Positions 54,537 through 63,887 of a stretch of 64,000 nucleotides of DNA are shown piece after piece; the first letter of the stretch is position 1, and every line of letters begins with the position of its first letter. The position numbers and the translations under genes are program-made. Source of the DNA: Flammeovirga sp. SJP92 (GTDB taxonomy: Bacteria; Bacteroidota; Bacteroidia; Cytophagales; Flammeovirgaceae); contig NZ_LQAQ01000061.1 of assembly GCF_001583495.1 (NCBI RefSeq), positions 62,001 to 126,000 of the forward strand. The letters are read 5' to 3'. The notes beneath the pieces are model-generated. The model was not told the origin of the DNA and did no database searches. It saw nothing but the letters and a program-made list of their open reading frames with translations.

Positions 54537-55943
54537 TTACTTCTTTTTGAAAAGACTTTTCAATAGTACACCGTAGTAATCTGTATCAAATAATTTAGCA
54601 TCGTTCTTTGCCTGGAAAGTAAAGAACATACCCATCACAAATAAGAAGATGTTCGACAACCAAGCTCCCAATACAGGGTCGATTACTAGCTCTTTGGCCA
54701 TTTTTTCACCTGTGATTGTAATGATATAATACACTACAAAGAAGAATACTGACACAAGAACAGGAACGCCTAAGCCACCTTTCTTGATAATTGCACCTAG
54801 TGGAGCTCCGATAAGGAACATCATCAAGATTGCAATCGCAGTAGAGATTTTCTTTTGTACATCTAAAGTATAACGCACTTCTTCTCTTGTCTGATTCTTA
54901 TTTCTAGAAGCATTTGATTTCAATACATTATAGAAACTTGACGCACTGTTGTAAGCTGAAGAGTAAATTCTCAATTGATTTTCTGGTGTTCCAGCATCAA
55001 ATTTTTTCTTCGTTACTTTCTCAGCATCATGTTCTTTTTTATTAGAAGTAAAACGGTAGTAGAATTGTGTATTTCCGTTTTTCACTAACATGTTGCTATA
55101 GTCTACCATAGCTTTGTTGAGTGAATCTTGCTCTCCTAATAACTGAGTACGGTTTTTCATTAAGTTATGCCCCATGAAAAGATCTTCCTTTGTCTCATTC
55201 ATAGCATATGATGCCATGCTGAAATAAAATACTGAAGAATCGAATTCAGAATGTACATACTGAACATCCGCCTTACTCTTTTTATCTTCTACTTCACTAT
55301 AAGCATTACCTTCAAACAAAGTAAGCATCATAAAAGTATCATCATTGATCAATTGCATTTTACCATGGTTGGCCAAGATTACTTCTTTGTTACCTCTGTG
55401 CCCCTCATGCTTGTAGATGATTACATCATGAATACCTTCACCGTCTTTATCTTTTTTAGCCACTTTGATACTGTAACCTTCTAAACCATCATAGAAAGCA
55501 CCTTCTTTGAGGTTGATTGTTGGTTTAGTTTGTTTGATATCATAAAGTAAACTGTACGCTTTCAAGTTAGCGTGTGGCACCACTGTATCGTTATAGACCA
55601 ATTGAACTAAAACTACAACTACTGTAAATAGAAAAACTGGACGTAAAATTCTTAATAGAGAAATACCTGCACCTTTGATGGCTGTTAACTCTGAATGTTG
55701 ACCTAAACTACCATAAGTCATCAGTGTAGCAAGTAGTACAGCTAATGGAAGGGCTACTGGTACTAAAGCTAGTGCAAACCAGAAAAACAATTCCATATAA
55801 ACATCATATCCTAAGTCCTTTCCTAAGAAATATACAAACTTGGAGATCATGTATTGAGACCAAAAAATAAATAGTACAATTGACGATGTTAACGCAAATG
55901 GACCTATGTATGCTTTTAATAATAGCTTATCTAGCTTCTTCAT
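54537..55943 (-). CDS. LptF/LptG (YjgP/YjgQ) family permease
   Basis: A 468-aa inner-membrane protein of the lipopolysaccharide-extraction ABC transporter. The N-terminal MKKLDKLLLKAYIGPF and the first three membrane helices (ending LAVLLATLMTYGSLGQHSELTAIKGAGIS, the coupling region) are typical, followed by a large periplasmic β-jellyroll (~130-345) and three C-terminal helices (~355-440). The periplasmic part is longer than in E. coli LptF/G. Only one permease gene is here; its partner and LptB are elsewhere. Confidence 0.93.
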   Translation of the reverse strand: MKKLDKLLLKAYIGPFALTSSIVLFIFWSQYMISKFVYFLGKDLGYDVYMELFFWFALALVPVALPLAVLLATLMTYGSLGQHSELTAIKGAGISLLRILRPVFLFTVVVVLVQLVYNDTVVPHANLKAYSLLYDIKQTKPTINLKEGAFYDGLEGYSIKVAKKDKDGEGIHDVIIYKHEGHRGNKEVILANHGKMQLINDDTFMMLTLFEGNAYSEVEDKKSKADVQYVHSEFDSSVFYFSMASYAMNETKEDLFMGHNLMKNRTQLLGEQDSLNKAMVDYSNMLVKNGNTQFYYRFTSNKKEHDAEKVTKKKFDAGTPENQLRIYSSAYNSASSFYNVLKSNASRNKNQTREEVRYTLDVQKKISTAIAILMMFLIGAPLGAIIKKGGLGVPVLVSVFFFVVYYIITITGEKMAKELVIDPVLGAWLSNIFLFVMGMFFTFQAKNDAKLFDTDYYGVLLKSLFKKK

Positions 55944-56092
55944 ACTTTATAGTGTGATTTTACTATACCCACAAATAATTTTTCATGAGTAACGCAAATC
56001 TAAAAAACTGCTTTTTATTTTAAATACACTTTTTGGATGTAAAGCAAGTTTTTTAAAACTTTAACAACCTTTTAGAATTAATTTATGGGAGT

Positions 56093-56647
56093 TTAATCCA
56101 TATATTCATCAACAGCAGATTCTATTGCCGACATTTTACTCGGTGAATATTTTCCATATGTAATATGTAATATTTTTCCTTCGGGAGATAAAATGTAGAA
56201 ATATGGATCTTCTTTATCTCCTAATCCTAATTTCTTCTTATGCTGTTTTACCTCTCCCATTACAATGGCAATATTAGGCTGTAATTTTTTATCAATTTTC
56301 TTTTTCATTGACCCTTTGATTGATTTCTCTGCAGTTTTGGCAATTCCTCTTGCTAACGCTACAAAATACATGTTCACATCATAAGATACTGAACCGAAAA
56401 GATCTGATTTTGGTGGATTGATAAATACATCGTAGATTGGTTGCATCCAAGTTTCTAAGTTGGCTTGCGATTTCTTTGAATAAGATACACCTATTAATGT
56501 CACCTTTCCTTTGCCGGCTGAAGGTAATGTAATGGCTTTGTCTGTCAACGTTTCAGCTTCCATTGTTGGAAATTGCTGTCCCTTTTGAGCAAAAGTTGAA
56601 AGGGCAAACAATAAGAATACACCAGTTAGTGTCAGTACTTTTTTCAT
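56093..56647 (-). CDS. Exported thioredoxin-fold-like protein lacking CxxC
   Basis: A 184-aa protein with signal peptide MKKVLTLTGVFLLFALSTFA. The rest has thioredoxin-like elements: FPTMEAETLTDKAITLP, a strand KGKVTLIGVSY where a CxxC would follow but SKKSQAN is found, and DPYFYILSPEGKILHITYGKYSP near the C-terminus. This pattern resembles TlpA- or ATP10-like folds without redox cysteines; the resemblance is by eye. It starts 5 bp after the helicase-nuclease frame ends, so it is probably co-transcribed with that gene. Confidence 0.6.
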   Translation of the reverse strand: MKKVLTLTGVFLLFALSTFAQKGQQFPTMEAETLTDKAITLPSAGKGKVTLIGVSYSKKSQANLETWMQPIYDVFINPPKSDLFGSVSYDVNMYFVALARGIAKTAEKSIKGSMKKKIDKKLQPNIAIVMGEVKQHKKKLGLGDKEDPYFYILSPEGKILHITYGKYSPSKMSAIESAVDEYMD

Positions 56648-56652
56648 TGTTA

Positions 56653-58725
56653 TTAAAGAGTTACGTTTTTGATATATAAGTTTTCTGTATATACTAATTT
56701 AAGTGTGATGGACGTATATCCCATCTTCTGTAATTCCGTACCATATCTTTGAATTTGTCGTTCGTGATCCTTTTCATAAGAACCCGTTTTATAATCCAGA
56801 ATAACAGCTTCTTGCCCTCTTATCAACAAACGGTCCGGACGGTCTACCGTCACTTGTTGCATTTCAAAGCGGGAAGGGGTTACTATTTCTGATTCATTTA
56901 AAACTTCATAACCCGATTTTTCATCAAAATAGGTTTCTAATTCTGGATGATGCACCACGTCAAATAATTTTTGGATATAGTCTCCTTTTTCGGTGGATGA
57001 GATAAAACCGTTTACCTCCAAATTTCGGACCGCATCATGCACATCGTCCTTATATTTTATCTTTTCAAAAGCCTTATGAACTAATATACCGCTTTCTTGC
57101 GCCTCAAGAATGTCTAAGAAAGACACCTCTTGTTCACCTTGTTCGTAAGTACCGCTTTTTAGTTTTAATTGATCGGTATTATCGGTATGAATAATATCAT
57201 TAATCTGCTTTTCTATTTCTTCTTCCTCTGCTCCTTTTCCTTCAGTGATACCTTCATAGAATTGGAATTCATTGAACAATACATCGTCAATTTCATCTGT
57301 TGGAAGTTCTGTCGGGTTGTTCTTTTTGATATAATTTAAAATAGGAACAGAAACGGTGTCTTTGGTTTCATATTTCTCTCCTTTCTTATTGACTTTTGCT
57401 TCTTCTGTACAAATGATATGCAAGTACTTTTCTGCTCTGGTCGTTGCTACATAGAGCATATTAATCGCATCAATGTACGTATCATTACACTCTTCATGAT
57501 ATTCTTCCTCAAAGGGTGTTCCCTCCAATTTAGAATTAACACTGAGCTGAACTGCATTAAGCTCCGGAATAATATCATTGTTTTCCCAATCAAACCATTT
57601 ACTTTCCCCTTTCTTCGGAATAGTCGACCAATCTGCGAAAGGTAAAATCACCACTGGAAATTCCAAACCTTTTGATTTATGAATGGATAAAATTCTAACC
57701 GCATTGGTGTTTTCTGGTGTAGAAATCGAAAGCATAGATTTTTTCATTTCCCATTTCTGCAAAAATTCCTGAGCACTGTTGCCATTCTTTTCGGAATGCT
57801 CCAAAATAAAATCCAGGAACTTCACTTGATAGGATTGCTCTGTTACTCTTTGATTCAATTGGAATGTTCTGATCAATAACTCTATTAAATCATAAAGCGA
57901 TTTTCGACGTAAATTTGAAATCGAGAGATGCACTCCAAATTCACTTTCAAGGAACAACTCAAACTGTTTATGGCTTTCACACTGCTCCACTTTATCTCCT
58001 AATCGGATATATTCATCTCCTTTTACCGTTTGAGGTTCTGCATTGACGGTCTTCCATCTTTCATTTTTGACATCTTGAAAATGCCCCATTAAAAAGCGGG
58101 CAATATTCATAAACAGAATTTTATCTGCTCGTGTCACCAGAAGGCGGATCATTTGCACCAAAAACTGAACACTTGGTGCACTGTTCACCAATAAGGATTC
58201 ACTTGAAATCACCTCCAAACCTTCTTTTACCAATTTTTCAGCGATCTGAGAGCCGTCTTTATTAAATCTCACTAAAATGGCGATGTCTTTCAATTGAAAT
58301 TTATTCTCAGACACCAACGTAGTGATGGTATTGACAATTTTCTCCAAGTTAGGCTCTAAAACAGTATCTTTCGCACCTACTTTTTGACAAACAGAGACCC
58401 TTACCTGACCACCTTTATTTTTATTGCTTTTCTGGTAAACATCTTGATAAAACTTAGACAATAATTCATTCTTGTAAGCTTCATCAATATGCTTGTACAA
58501 AGAGTTATTGAAGTCAATCACATTCTCATAACTTCTCCAATTGGTATCCAAGTTCTGAGGGTCAGCACTTGCAGAAAGTGTATATTCTTCCTCTTCCAAA
58601 GCGGTTCCTTTGGCTGTAGGCAGTGATGGTAATGCCACTAACATTTCCGGCTTTCCACCCCTCCATCTATAAATGGACTGTTTCGCATCTCCTACTACCA
58701 AACATTCTCCCTGATACATCGACAT
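56653..58725 (-). CDS. AddA/RecB-like helicase-nuclease, C-terminal part (frameshifted)
   Basis: 690 codons holding helicase motifs III to VI (VVGDAKQSIYRWRGG; NLDTNWRSYENVI; IRVLSIHKSKGLEFPVVILPF-type motif; MLYVATTRAEKYL) and a C-terminal PD-(D/E)xK nuclease motif (RLLIRGQEAVILDYKTGSY). It lacks the ATP-binding motifs, which lie in the frame at 58667. The ATG at 58725 is in a frame opened only by a TAG six bases earlier, and the two frames overlap by 59 bp. This is most simply one gene of ~1120 codons broken by a one-base shift near 58667-58730. Translational re-initiation is the alternative. Confidence 0.85.
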   Translation of the reverse strand: MSMYQGECLVVGDAKQSIYRWRGGKPEMLVALPSLPTAKGTALEEEEYTLSASADPQNLDTNWRSYENVIDFNNSLYKHIDEAYKNELLSKFYQDVYQKSNKNKGGQVRVSVCQKVGAKDTVLEPNLEKIVNTITTLVSENKFQLKDIAILVRFNKDGSQIAEKLVKEGLEVISSESLLVNSAPSVQFLVQMIRLLVTRADKILFMNIARFLMGHFQDVKNERWKTVNAEPQTVKGDEYIRLGDKVEQCESHKQFELFLESEFGVHLSISNLRRKSLYDLIELLIRTFQLNQRVTEQSYQVKFLDFILEHSEKNGNSAQEFLQKWEMKKSMLSISTPENTNAVRILSIHKSKGLEFPVVILPFADWSTIPKKGESKWFDWENNDIIPELNAVQLSVNSKLEGTPFEEEYHEECNDTYIDAINMLYVATTRAEKYLHIICTEEAKVNKKGEKYETKDTVSVPILNYIKKNNPTELPTDEIDDVLFNEFQFYEGITEGKGAEEEEIEKQINDIIHTDNTDQLKLKSGTYEQGEQEVSFLDILEAQESGILVHKAFEKIKYKDDVHDAVRNLEVNGFISSTEKGDYIQKLFDVVHHPELETYFDEKSGYEVLNESEIVTPSRFEMQQVTVDRPDRLLIRGQEAVILDYKTGSYEKDHERQIQRYGTELQKMGYTSITLKLVYTENLYIKNVTL

Positions 58726-60007
58726 GAGCTACCAATGGAATTAAGTTATGCCACTGCGTCTTGGAAGTATCCTGAAATTCATCAATCAGAATATGTCTGT
58801 ATCGCTCACCCAAACGCTCATATAAATAAGGTACCGGCGAGCTTTCTACAATCTTATTGATATTCTCTCCAATCTCAGAAATGTGGACCACGCCTTGCTC
58901 TTCTTTCAGTGCTCCCATTTCTTCTTTAAGCACTTCAGCTGTAATGATCAAATAGATTTTATCATACACATTTTTGATCAACGTTGCCTTTTGTACTAAA
59001 GCCAATAGGTCTTGTATTCTATTTTGATAAATAGGCAAAGCAAGATCAAACTGAGCTGGACTTTTCTTGTAATTGGCCTTCGTTGTCAATACACTCCCAT
59101 CTGTTCCGTCAAAAACTTTCTGAGCAGTGGTATTGGGTGTCACATCATTATCTCCAATTTTACCTTCAAACTTCCCTGCGTAACTCGCCACAAACCTAGC
59201 TAGACTTTCCAAAGGCACTCCCACCGCAGACATCTCTTCTTTGAAATCTTCTAGTTTTATATCTTTTTCCTGCTGAAGATCTTCATAAATTACCTTTCGA
59301 AGTTTCTTTGCCAATTGAGTATAATCCTCAATACTCATTTTATTGTTGGTGGTCGGGTTGACTCCTAGTTTCTCAATAATCTTCCGTTGATCCTCATCAA
59401 ACAATACTCTACCAAACTGTTTGATTTGAGGCAAAATATTCCAACTTGTTCCCTCTTCTGCTTTCTTGATCGAAAATACTTCTAAAGCTTCCGTCAGTTT
59501 CTCATGTTCTTGCTGACCTAGTTTATCCATCAAAATATAAGTGGCATCTTCGATCAATTCATCGCCATTCAAAACCAGTTCATAATTGAAAGGAAAATTA
59601 AGATCTCTCTTAAAGGCTTGGGCAATTTTCTGACTAAACGCATCAATTGTACTTACCGAAAAGTTAGAATAACCATGAAGAATCCTTTGATGAACAATCT
59701 TCGAACGGCTATAGATCCTATTCAGCACTATGTTTTCATCCATTCCTTTATAATCTTTCACAATGGTATCCAACATCCCTTCCGTACTTGGATCGGGCTT
59801 TTGAGAAAACGTTTTTAATTGCTCTAGAATCCTATCCTTCATCTCTGAAGTGGCCAAGTTGGTAAAAGTCACGGCCAAAACATGCTGATAGTAATTGGGA
59901 TTGAACTCTTCATCAAAAAGTTGAATCTGAAGAACAATTTTGATGTATTCTTTTGCCAGCGTAAAAGTTTTTCCAGCTCCCGCTGAAGATCTATATATTT
60001 TGAACAT
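58667..60007 (-). CDS. AddA/RecB-like UvrD-family helicase, N-terminal part (frameshifted)
   Basis: 446 codons beginning MFKIYRSSAGAGKTFTLAKEY, the Walker A motif of UvrD-type helicases, then AVTFTNLATSEMKDRI (motif Ia) and the Walker B motif HILIDEFQDTSKTQW. The last ~16 residues (VSGRMFGSRRCETVHL) no longer resemble the family: normal homologs continue to a VVGDxKQSIYRWR sequence, which is present in the +1 frame. So ORF 56653-58725 completes it. The protein would unwind DNA ends for recombination repair with a RecB-type nuclease. No AddB-like partner is seen in the window. Confidence 0.85.
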   Translation of the reverse strand: MFKIYRSSAGAGKTFTLAKEYIKIVLQIQLFDEEFNPNYYQHVLAVTFTNLATSEMKDRILEQLKTFSQKPDPSTEGMLDTIVKDYKGMDENIVLNRIYSRSKIVHQRILHGYSNFSVSTIDAFSQKIAQAFKRDLNFPFNYELVLNGDELIEDATYILMDKLGQQEHEKLTEALEVFSIKKAEEGTSWNILPQIKQFGRVLFDEDQRKIIEKLGVNPTTNNKMSIEDYTQLAKKLRKVIYEDLQQEKDIKLEDFKEEMSAVGVPLESLARFVASYAGKFEGKIGDNDVTPNTTAQKVFDGTDGSVLTTKANYKKSPAQFDLALPIYQNRIQDLLALVQKATLIKNVYDKIYLIITAEVLKEEMGALKEEQGVVHISEIGENINKIVESSPVPYLYERLGERYRHILIDEFQDTSKTQWHNLIPLVAHVDVSGRMFGSRRCETVHL

Positions 60008-60043
60008 TAATTCTAGGTTTTGAAAGTTATTAGAAGGCTTAGT

Positions 60044-60751
60044 TTACCAGTTGAGTTTTTCTTTAACAGTATCTCTATACGTTTTTCCAATTGGAATTTC
60101 CTCTTTATCAATCCAAAGTGCATGTCGCTCAAAAGCGGTCACATGATTTAGGTTGACAATGTACGAGCGATGCACTCTCATAAAATTATATTGTGCTAAC
60201 TCTTTTTCAAGTTTAGTCAGTGAATGAAGAGAAATAATTCGCTGTTGGTTTTCTATAAAATAAGAGACATATTCCTTTAACCCTTCAATATATAATATGC
60301 TCGAAGGCTCCACTTTATATATTTTCTGGTCCCCTTTTATATAAAGTACCTCTTCCGCTTCTTTTTTATCTGAAGGAGTATTTTTAGCCTCCACTTTTTC
60401 TATGGCTTTATTGACTGCCTTTACAAAACGATCAAATCCAAACGGCTTAAGCAAATAATCCACTGCATCTAATTCATAAGAAGTGACAGCATATTCGGCA
60501 TAAGCGGTTGTGAAGATCACGGCAGGTTGTTGAGCAATCGTTTTTAAAAAATCGACACCGTTTAATTCAGGCATTTGTATATCAAGAAAAAGGATATCTA
60601 CATTGCCTTCTCTTAAATAATTCATGGCTTCCAAAGGGGATTTACAACTACCTATGACTTCTAAATGGGGGATTTTTTCAATATAGGCTGATAATAAGGT
60701 TCTTGCGAGTTGTTCATCGTCTACAATTAAACAATTATATCTCCTTTGCAT
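60044..60751 (-). CDS. LytTR-family response regulator
   Basis: A 235-aa regulator. Receiver domain: acidic pair D11-D12, phospho-acceptor D57 in LFLDIQMPELNG, T in FTTAYAEYA and K in YLLKPFGFDRF. After a linker rich in Lys/Glu (~125-140), a LytTR DNA-binding domain has the typical LYIEGLKEYVSYF and FMRVHRSYIVNLNHV. No histidine kinase gene is adjacent, so it is an orphan here. The helicase gene begins 36 bp after its stop, so read-through is possible. Confidence 0.95.
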   Translation of the reverse strand: MQRRYNCLIVDDEQLARTLLSAYIEKIPHLEVIGSCKSPLEAMNYLREGNVDILFLDIQMPELNGVDFLKTIAQQPAVIFTTAYAEYAVTSYELDAVDYLLKPFGFDRFVKAVNKAIEKVEAKNTPSDKKEAEEVLYIKGDQKIYKVEPSSILYIEGLKEYVSYFIENQQRIISLHSLTKLEKELAQYNFMRVHRSYIVNLNHVTAFERHALWIDKEEIPIGKTYRDTVKEKLNW

Positions 60752-60837
60752 TTTTTGTCAATTAATTTAATACTCCTAGTTGCGTTACAAGTTCTATATT
60801 TTCGTTGCAAATACTACTATCCTTTCCCATGAATTAT

Positions 60838-60845
60838 TAGATTTG
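60838..60845 (+). promoter_or_regulatory. Probable -7 element upstream of the Ste24-like protease
   Basis: TAGATTTG matches TAnnTTTG exactly, 22 bp before the ATG at 60868. A TTTG at the expected -33 distance is not visible, so support is partial. Confidence 0.4.
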
Positions 60846-60867
60846 TAAGAATTTTTTTAACACAATC

Positions 60868-62130
60868 ATGAACGGAGAAACAATTTTATATATAATCGTA
60901 GGTATTCTAACGGCTGAATTTATTCTCGAAAGAGTTTTAAGTTCTCTGAATATAAAAGCCATGAGTGCCACGTTGCCAGCCAAACTTTCTGGTTTATATG
61001 ACAGTGATGAGTATAAGAAATCGCAGGACTATCAAGTTGAAAAAGATAAACTTGGTTTTTACAGCAGTACAGCCAGTTATTTATTGACAGTAATTCTGCT
61101 TGTTGGAGGTGGATATGCGTGGATTGACAAGTTTACAAGAGATACTTTTGATTCTAATGTAACGCAGGTATTAGCCTTTTTTGCTATCATTTCATTGATT
61201 TCAGACCTTATTGGAATTCCTTTTGAATTACACAATACTTTTAAGATTGAAGAAAAGTATGGTTTTAATAAAATGACACCCAAAACGTATATCCTTGACA
61301 AAGTAAAAGGATATGCATTAGGTGGTTTGATCGGTGGTTTATTATTATGGGGCTTTGTTGCTTTCTATTCTAATTTCCCTGATACATATTGGATCATTGC
61401 TTGGGTAGTATTTATGTTGTTTGCTTTAGGAGCAACAATGTTCTATGCCAACTTGATCTTACCAATGTTCAATAAAATTACTCCTTTGGAAGATGGAGAA
61501 TTAAGAACAGCCATTGAAAAATATGCTGAAGGCGTTGACTTCCCATTAGGTAGAATAATGGTAATGGACGGCTCTAAAAGATCGACAAAAGCAAATGCAT
61601 TTTTTAGCGGTTTAGGAGGAAATAAGAACATTGTATTATACGATACATTAATTGAAAAATTATCAACTGCCGAGATCGTAGCTGTTTTGGCACACGAGGT
61701 AGGTCATTATAAGAGAAAACATACGTTACAGATGTTCTTAATTTCAGCTGTAAACATGTTTATTACATTATTCATTTTGAGCTTATTTATCAACTCAAGT
61801 GAATTAGCGGAGGCAATGGGAGCAAGTAAAATGCAAGCCATTTTCAATACGAAACGTCAAATCTTATCACCATTGAACTTAGTTGCATTCTCAATGCTTT
61901 ATAGCCCTATCTCAATGATTACTGGTTTAGTAGTGAATGCATTCTCAAGAAAGAATGAGTTTGAAGCCGATGCTTATGCAAAAGACACTTCATCAAGCGA
62001 AGCTTTAATTGATGCCTTAAAGAAATTATCAGTGGATTCATTGAGTAACTTAACTCCTGATCCTAATTATGTGAAGATGCATTATTCTCACCCTCCATTA
62101 TTACAAAGAATGGAAGCAATGGAAGAATAA
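60868..62130 (+). CDS. Ste24/CAAX-protease-like M48 metallopeptidase
   Basis: A 420-aa integral membrane zinc protease. Several hydrophobic segments surround the peptidase domain. The zinc motif is VLAHEVGHYKRKH (H276, E277, H280), with the third ligand in RKNEFEADAYA (~364). RSTKANAFFSGLGG and NIVLYDTLIEKLS are also conserved. Relatives cleave prenylated or misfolded membrane proteins; the bacterial substrate is unknown. Divergent from the LytTR regulator; ends at its own hairpin. Confidence 0.94.
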   Translation: MNGETILYIIVGILTAEFILERVLSSLNIKAMSATLPAKLSGLYDSDEYKKSQDYQVEKDKLGFYSSTASYLLTVILLVGGGYAWIDKFTRDTFDSNVTQVLAFFAIISLISDLIGIPFELHNTFKIEEKYGFNKMTPKTYILDKVKGYALGGLIGGLLLWGFVAFYSNFPDTYWIIAWVVFMLFALGATMFYANLILPMFNKITPLEDGELRTAIEKYAEGVDFPLGRIMVMDGSKRSTKANAFFSGLGGNKNIVLYDTLIEKLSTAEIVAVLAHEVGHYKRKHTLQMFLISAVNMFITLFILSLFINSSELAEAMGASKMQAIFNTKRQILSPLNLVAFSMLYSPISMITGLVVNAFSRKNEFEADAYAKDTSSSEALIDALKKLSVDSLSNLTPDPNYVKMHYSHPPLLQRMEAMEE

Positions 62131-62148
62131 TCCCATAGTTTTTACCAA

Positions 62149-62187
62149 TAAAAAAGCTACTCTATCAAATGATGGAGTAGCTTTTTT
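62149..62187 (+). terminator. Terminator of the M48 peptidase
   Basis: A 12-bp perfect stem, AAAAAGCTACTC (62151-62162) / GAGTAGCTTTTT (62175-62186), then T. Confidence 0.9.
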
Positions 62188-62194
62188 GTACATG

Positions 62195-62223
62195 AAAAAG
62201 CCACTAACTTTCATTAATGGCTT
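62195..62223 (-). terminator. Terminator of the Rrf2 regulator
   Basis: AAGCCACT (62198-62205) pairs with AATGGCTT (62216-62223), 8 bp with one G-U pair; a T run follows on the minus strand. It stands back to back with the M48 terminator. Confidence 0.65.
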
Positions 62224-62266
62224 CTTGTAAGTAGTAAATCAAAAAAAGATTATAATTAATTCTTAT

Positions 62267-62716
62267 TTATTCATCAATCAAATCTGACTTTGGAGCTTCA
62301 ACCCCTTCTGGTATCAGGTCTATCAATGATTTCTGTTTCAAAATATCTAATTGAGCATCTCTCACGTCGCACATTACTTTTTTCAATGTACAACTCACTT
62401 CGTCATCGCAATCGTCGCAAGGTTCGTAGTAATTTAAGCTTACGCAAGGCAAAGGTGCAATAGGTCCTTCGATCATTCGGTGAATATCACAAAGTGTCAC
62501 TTCGTTTGGATCTTTAATCAAATAATATCCTCCACCTTTTCCTTTTTTACTACTCAGAACTCTCCCCTTTCTTAACTCCAACAATATACTTTCCAAGAAT
62601 TTCTGAGAGATATGTTCTGTCTCAGCAATTTCGCTGATCAAAACAGGCCCCTCACCATATTTTGAAGCCAAAAAGCGTAACGCTTTGAGTGCATATTTTG
62701 TCTTTTTGGATAACAT
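62267..62716 (-). CDS. Rrf2-family transcriptional regulator with cysteine cluster
   Basis: A 149-aa winged-helix regulator: KKTKYALKALRFLA, ISQKFLESILLELRKGRVLSS (recognition helix) and the wing GKGGGYYL. C-terminal to it is a cysteine-rich loop (LPCVSLNYYEPCDDCDDEVSC, Cys near residues 90, 99, 102 and 108), where other Rrf2 proteins (IscR, NsrR) bind a [2Fe-2S] cluster through three cysteines. An iron-sulfur or redox sensor role is therefore plausible. No target gene is obvious; the small membrane-protein gene at 62917 is 200 bp away and divergent. Confidence 0.93.
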   Translation of the reverse strand: MLSKKTKYALKALRFLASKYGEGPVLISEIAETEHISQKFLESILLELRKGRVLSSKKGKGGGYYLIKDPNEVTLCDIHRMIEGPIAPLPCVSLNYYEPCDDCDDEVSCTLKKVMCDVRDAQLDILKQKSLIDLIPEGVEAPKSDLIDE

Positions 62717-62916
62717 ACTAATCCTATAGTTTATACCGGTTATATATAGTTTACTGCAATTTACATAAGTTCTCTTACTTATCTATTTAAGTTAACAGAT
62801 AAATACAACATTTTAAGTATAGTGTGTAATATTTCTTTTATTTATATTGATTTGATTGAGAAAAAATAACTATCATTGAAAACTATTAGGTCACATTTTT
62901 TAAAAGTTCATTTTTT

Positions 62917-63153
62917 ATGGATCAGTTTCAAGAATTTTTCGCTGTATTATCAGAGGAACAAAAATATACACTACTAATCGTAGTTATCGCTATTGCTTTA
63001 ATTGTATGGAGAATTGCAAAAACAGCCATCAAACTAATTGCTATTGCTGCGATTTGCATCATTGGTTACTTGGCCTACACACAGTTTGAACCGTCTGGTT
63101 TAGAGAAAGCTGGCAAAAAAGCAAAGTTCAAAATTGAAAATGCAGTCAAATAA
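62917..63153 (+). CDS. Small membrane protein, 78 aa
   Basis: A short ORF with a soluble N-terminal helix, two close hydrophobic stretches (YTLLIVVIAIALIVWRIA and AIKLIAIAAICIIGYLAY) and a lysine-rich tail. No family recognised. It has a clean ATG and is followed, ~155 bp later, by a 16-bp hairpin terminator. A real small gene is likely; function unknown. Confidence 0.6.
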   Translation: MDQFQEFFAVLSEEQKYTLLIVVIAIALIVWRIAKTAIKLIAIAAICIIGYLAYTQFEPSGLEKAGKKAKFKIENAVK

Positions 63154-63308
63154 AAGGCACTTAAGAAATATTGAATTACACATTATTAATATTATATTAT
63201 TAATTGCGTAAATAATACAATTAATACTTGTTTTTTAAAGGAGCAATTTGTTAATTAGAAGATCTTTTTGATGAGTTTAATGACTTATCACTCTCTTTAA
63301 CAATTGAA

Positions 63309-63350
63309 AAAGGGTTAATAACATGTCCTCTATGTTATTAACCCTTTCAT
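63309..63350 (+). terminator. Strong hairpin terminator between the small membrane protein and GNAT genes
   Basis: A 16-bp perfect stem, AAAGGGTTAATAACAT (63309-63324) / ATGTTATTAACCCTTT (63332-63347), with a 7-nt loop and a T-rich tail. The rest of the 314-bp gap (63154-63467) has no gene. Confidence 0.85.
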
Positions 63351-63467
63351 TTTATAGTACATTTATTCTTGATGTATTAAAGCCTACTAACAAAATTATA
63401 TATCCATTCCGATAGGGAATTTAGAGCTATTTTCCGCCGTATAGTTAAGAACAAAACATTTGATAGA

Positions 63468-63887
63468 ATGAAAAAGACCATTACAAATAATCCTTCTGAA
63501 GTGTTAGACCATAAAATTTTTGATGGATTGAGAGAATATAGTAATCAGTATATTACTTCAAGGTTTGAGGACGTACAGCCATTATCAATTTACATTAAAG
63601 ATGACAATGATGAATTGATAGCAGGACTCACAGCTAAATCCTACTGGAAAGTTTTACATATAGATCATCTGTGGGTATCACCTCACGAAAGAGGAAAAAA
63701 TCTAGGTACTCAACTCATGAATTCAGCAGAGGAAGAAGCCAAAAAGAGAGGGTGCTTGGGAATAGTTTTAGATACAATGAGTTTTCAAGCTCAACCATTT
63801 TATGAAAAAAGAGGGTACGAGTATATAGGAAAAGCAGATGTTTACCCAGAAAACATCGCTAGAAATTACATGCAGAAGAGGTTATAG
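63468..63887 (+). CDS. GNAT-family N-acetyltransferase
   Basis: A 139-aa single-domain acetyltransferase. The acetyl-CoA-binding loop is HLWVSPHERGKNLGTQLMNSAEEEAKKRG (R/Q-x-x-G-x-G/A type), followed by LDTMSFQAQPFYEKRGYEYIG. Substrate unknown. The gene lies at the right edge; 63888-64000 shows nothing supportable. Confidence 0.92.
   Translation: MKKTITNNPSEVLDHKIFDGLREYSNQYITSRFEDVQPLSIYIKDDNDELIAGLTAKSYWKVLHIDHLWVSPHERGKNLGTQLMNSAEEEAKKRGCLGIVLDTMSFQAQPFYEKRGYEYIGKADVYPENIARNYMQKRL

Noticed and set aside
62732-62744. Near-palindrome TATACCGGTTATA upstream of the Rrf2 gene as an operator
   Set aside because: The halves are offset by one base and the stretch is AT-rich; it could be an Rrf2 site but nothing else supports it.
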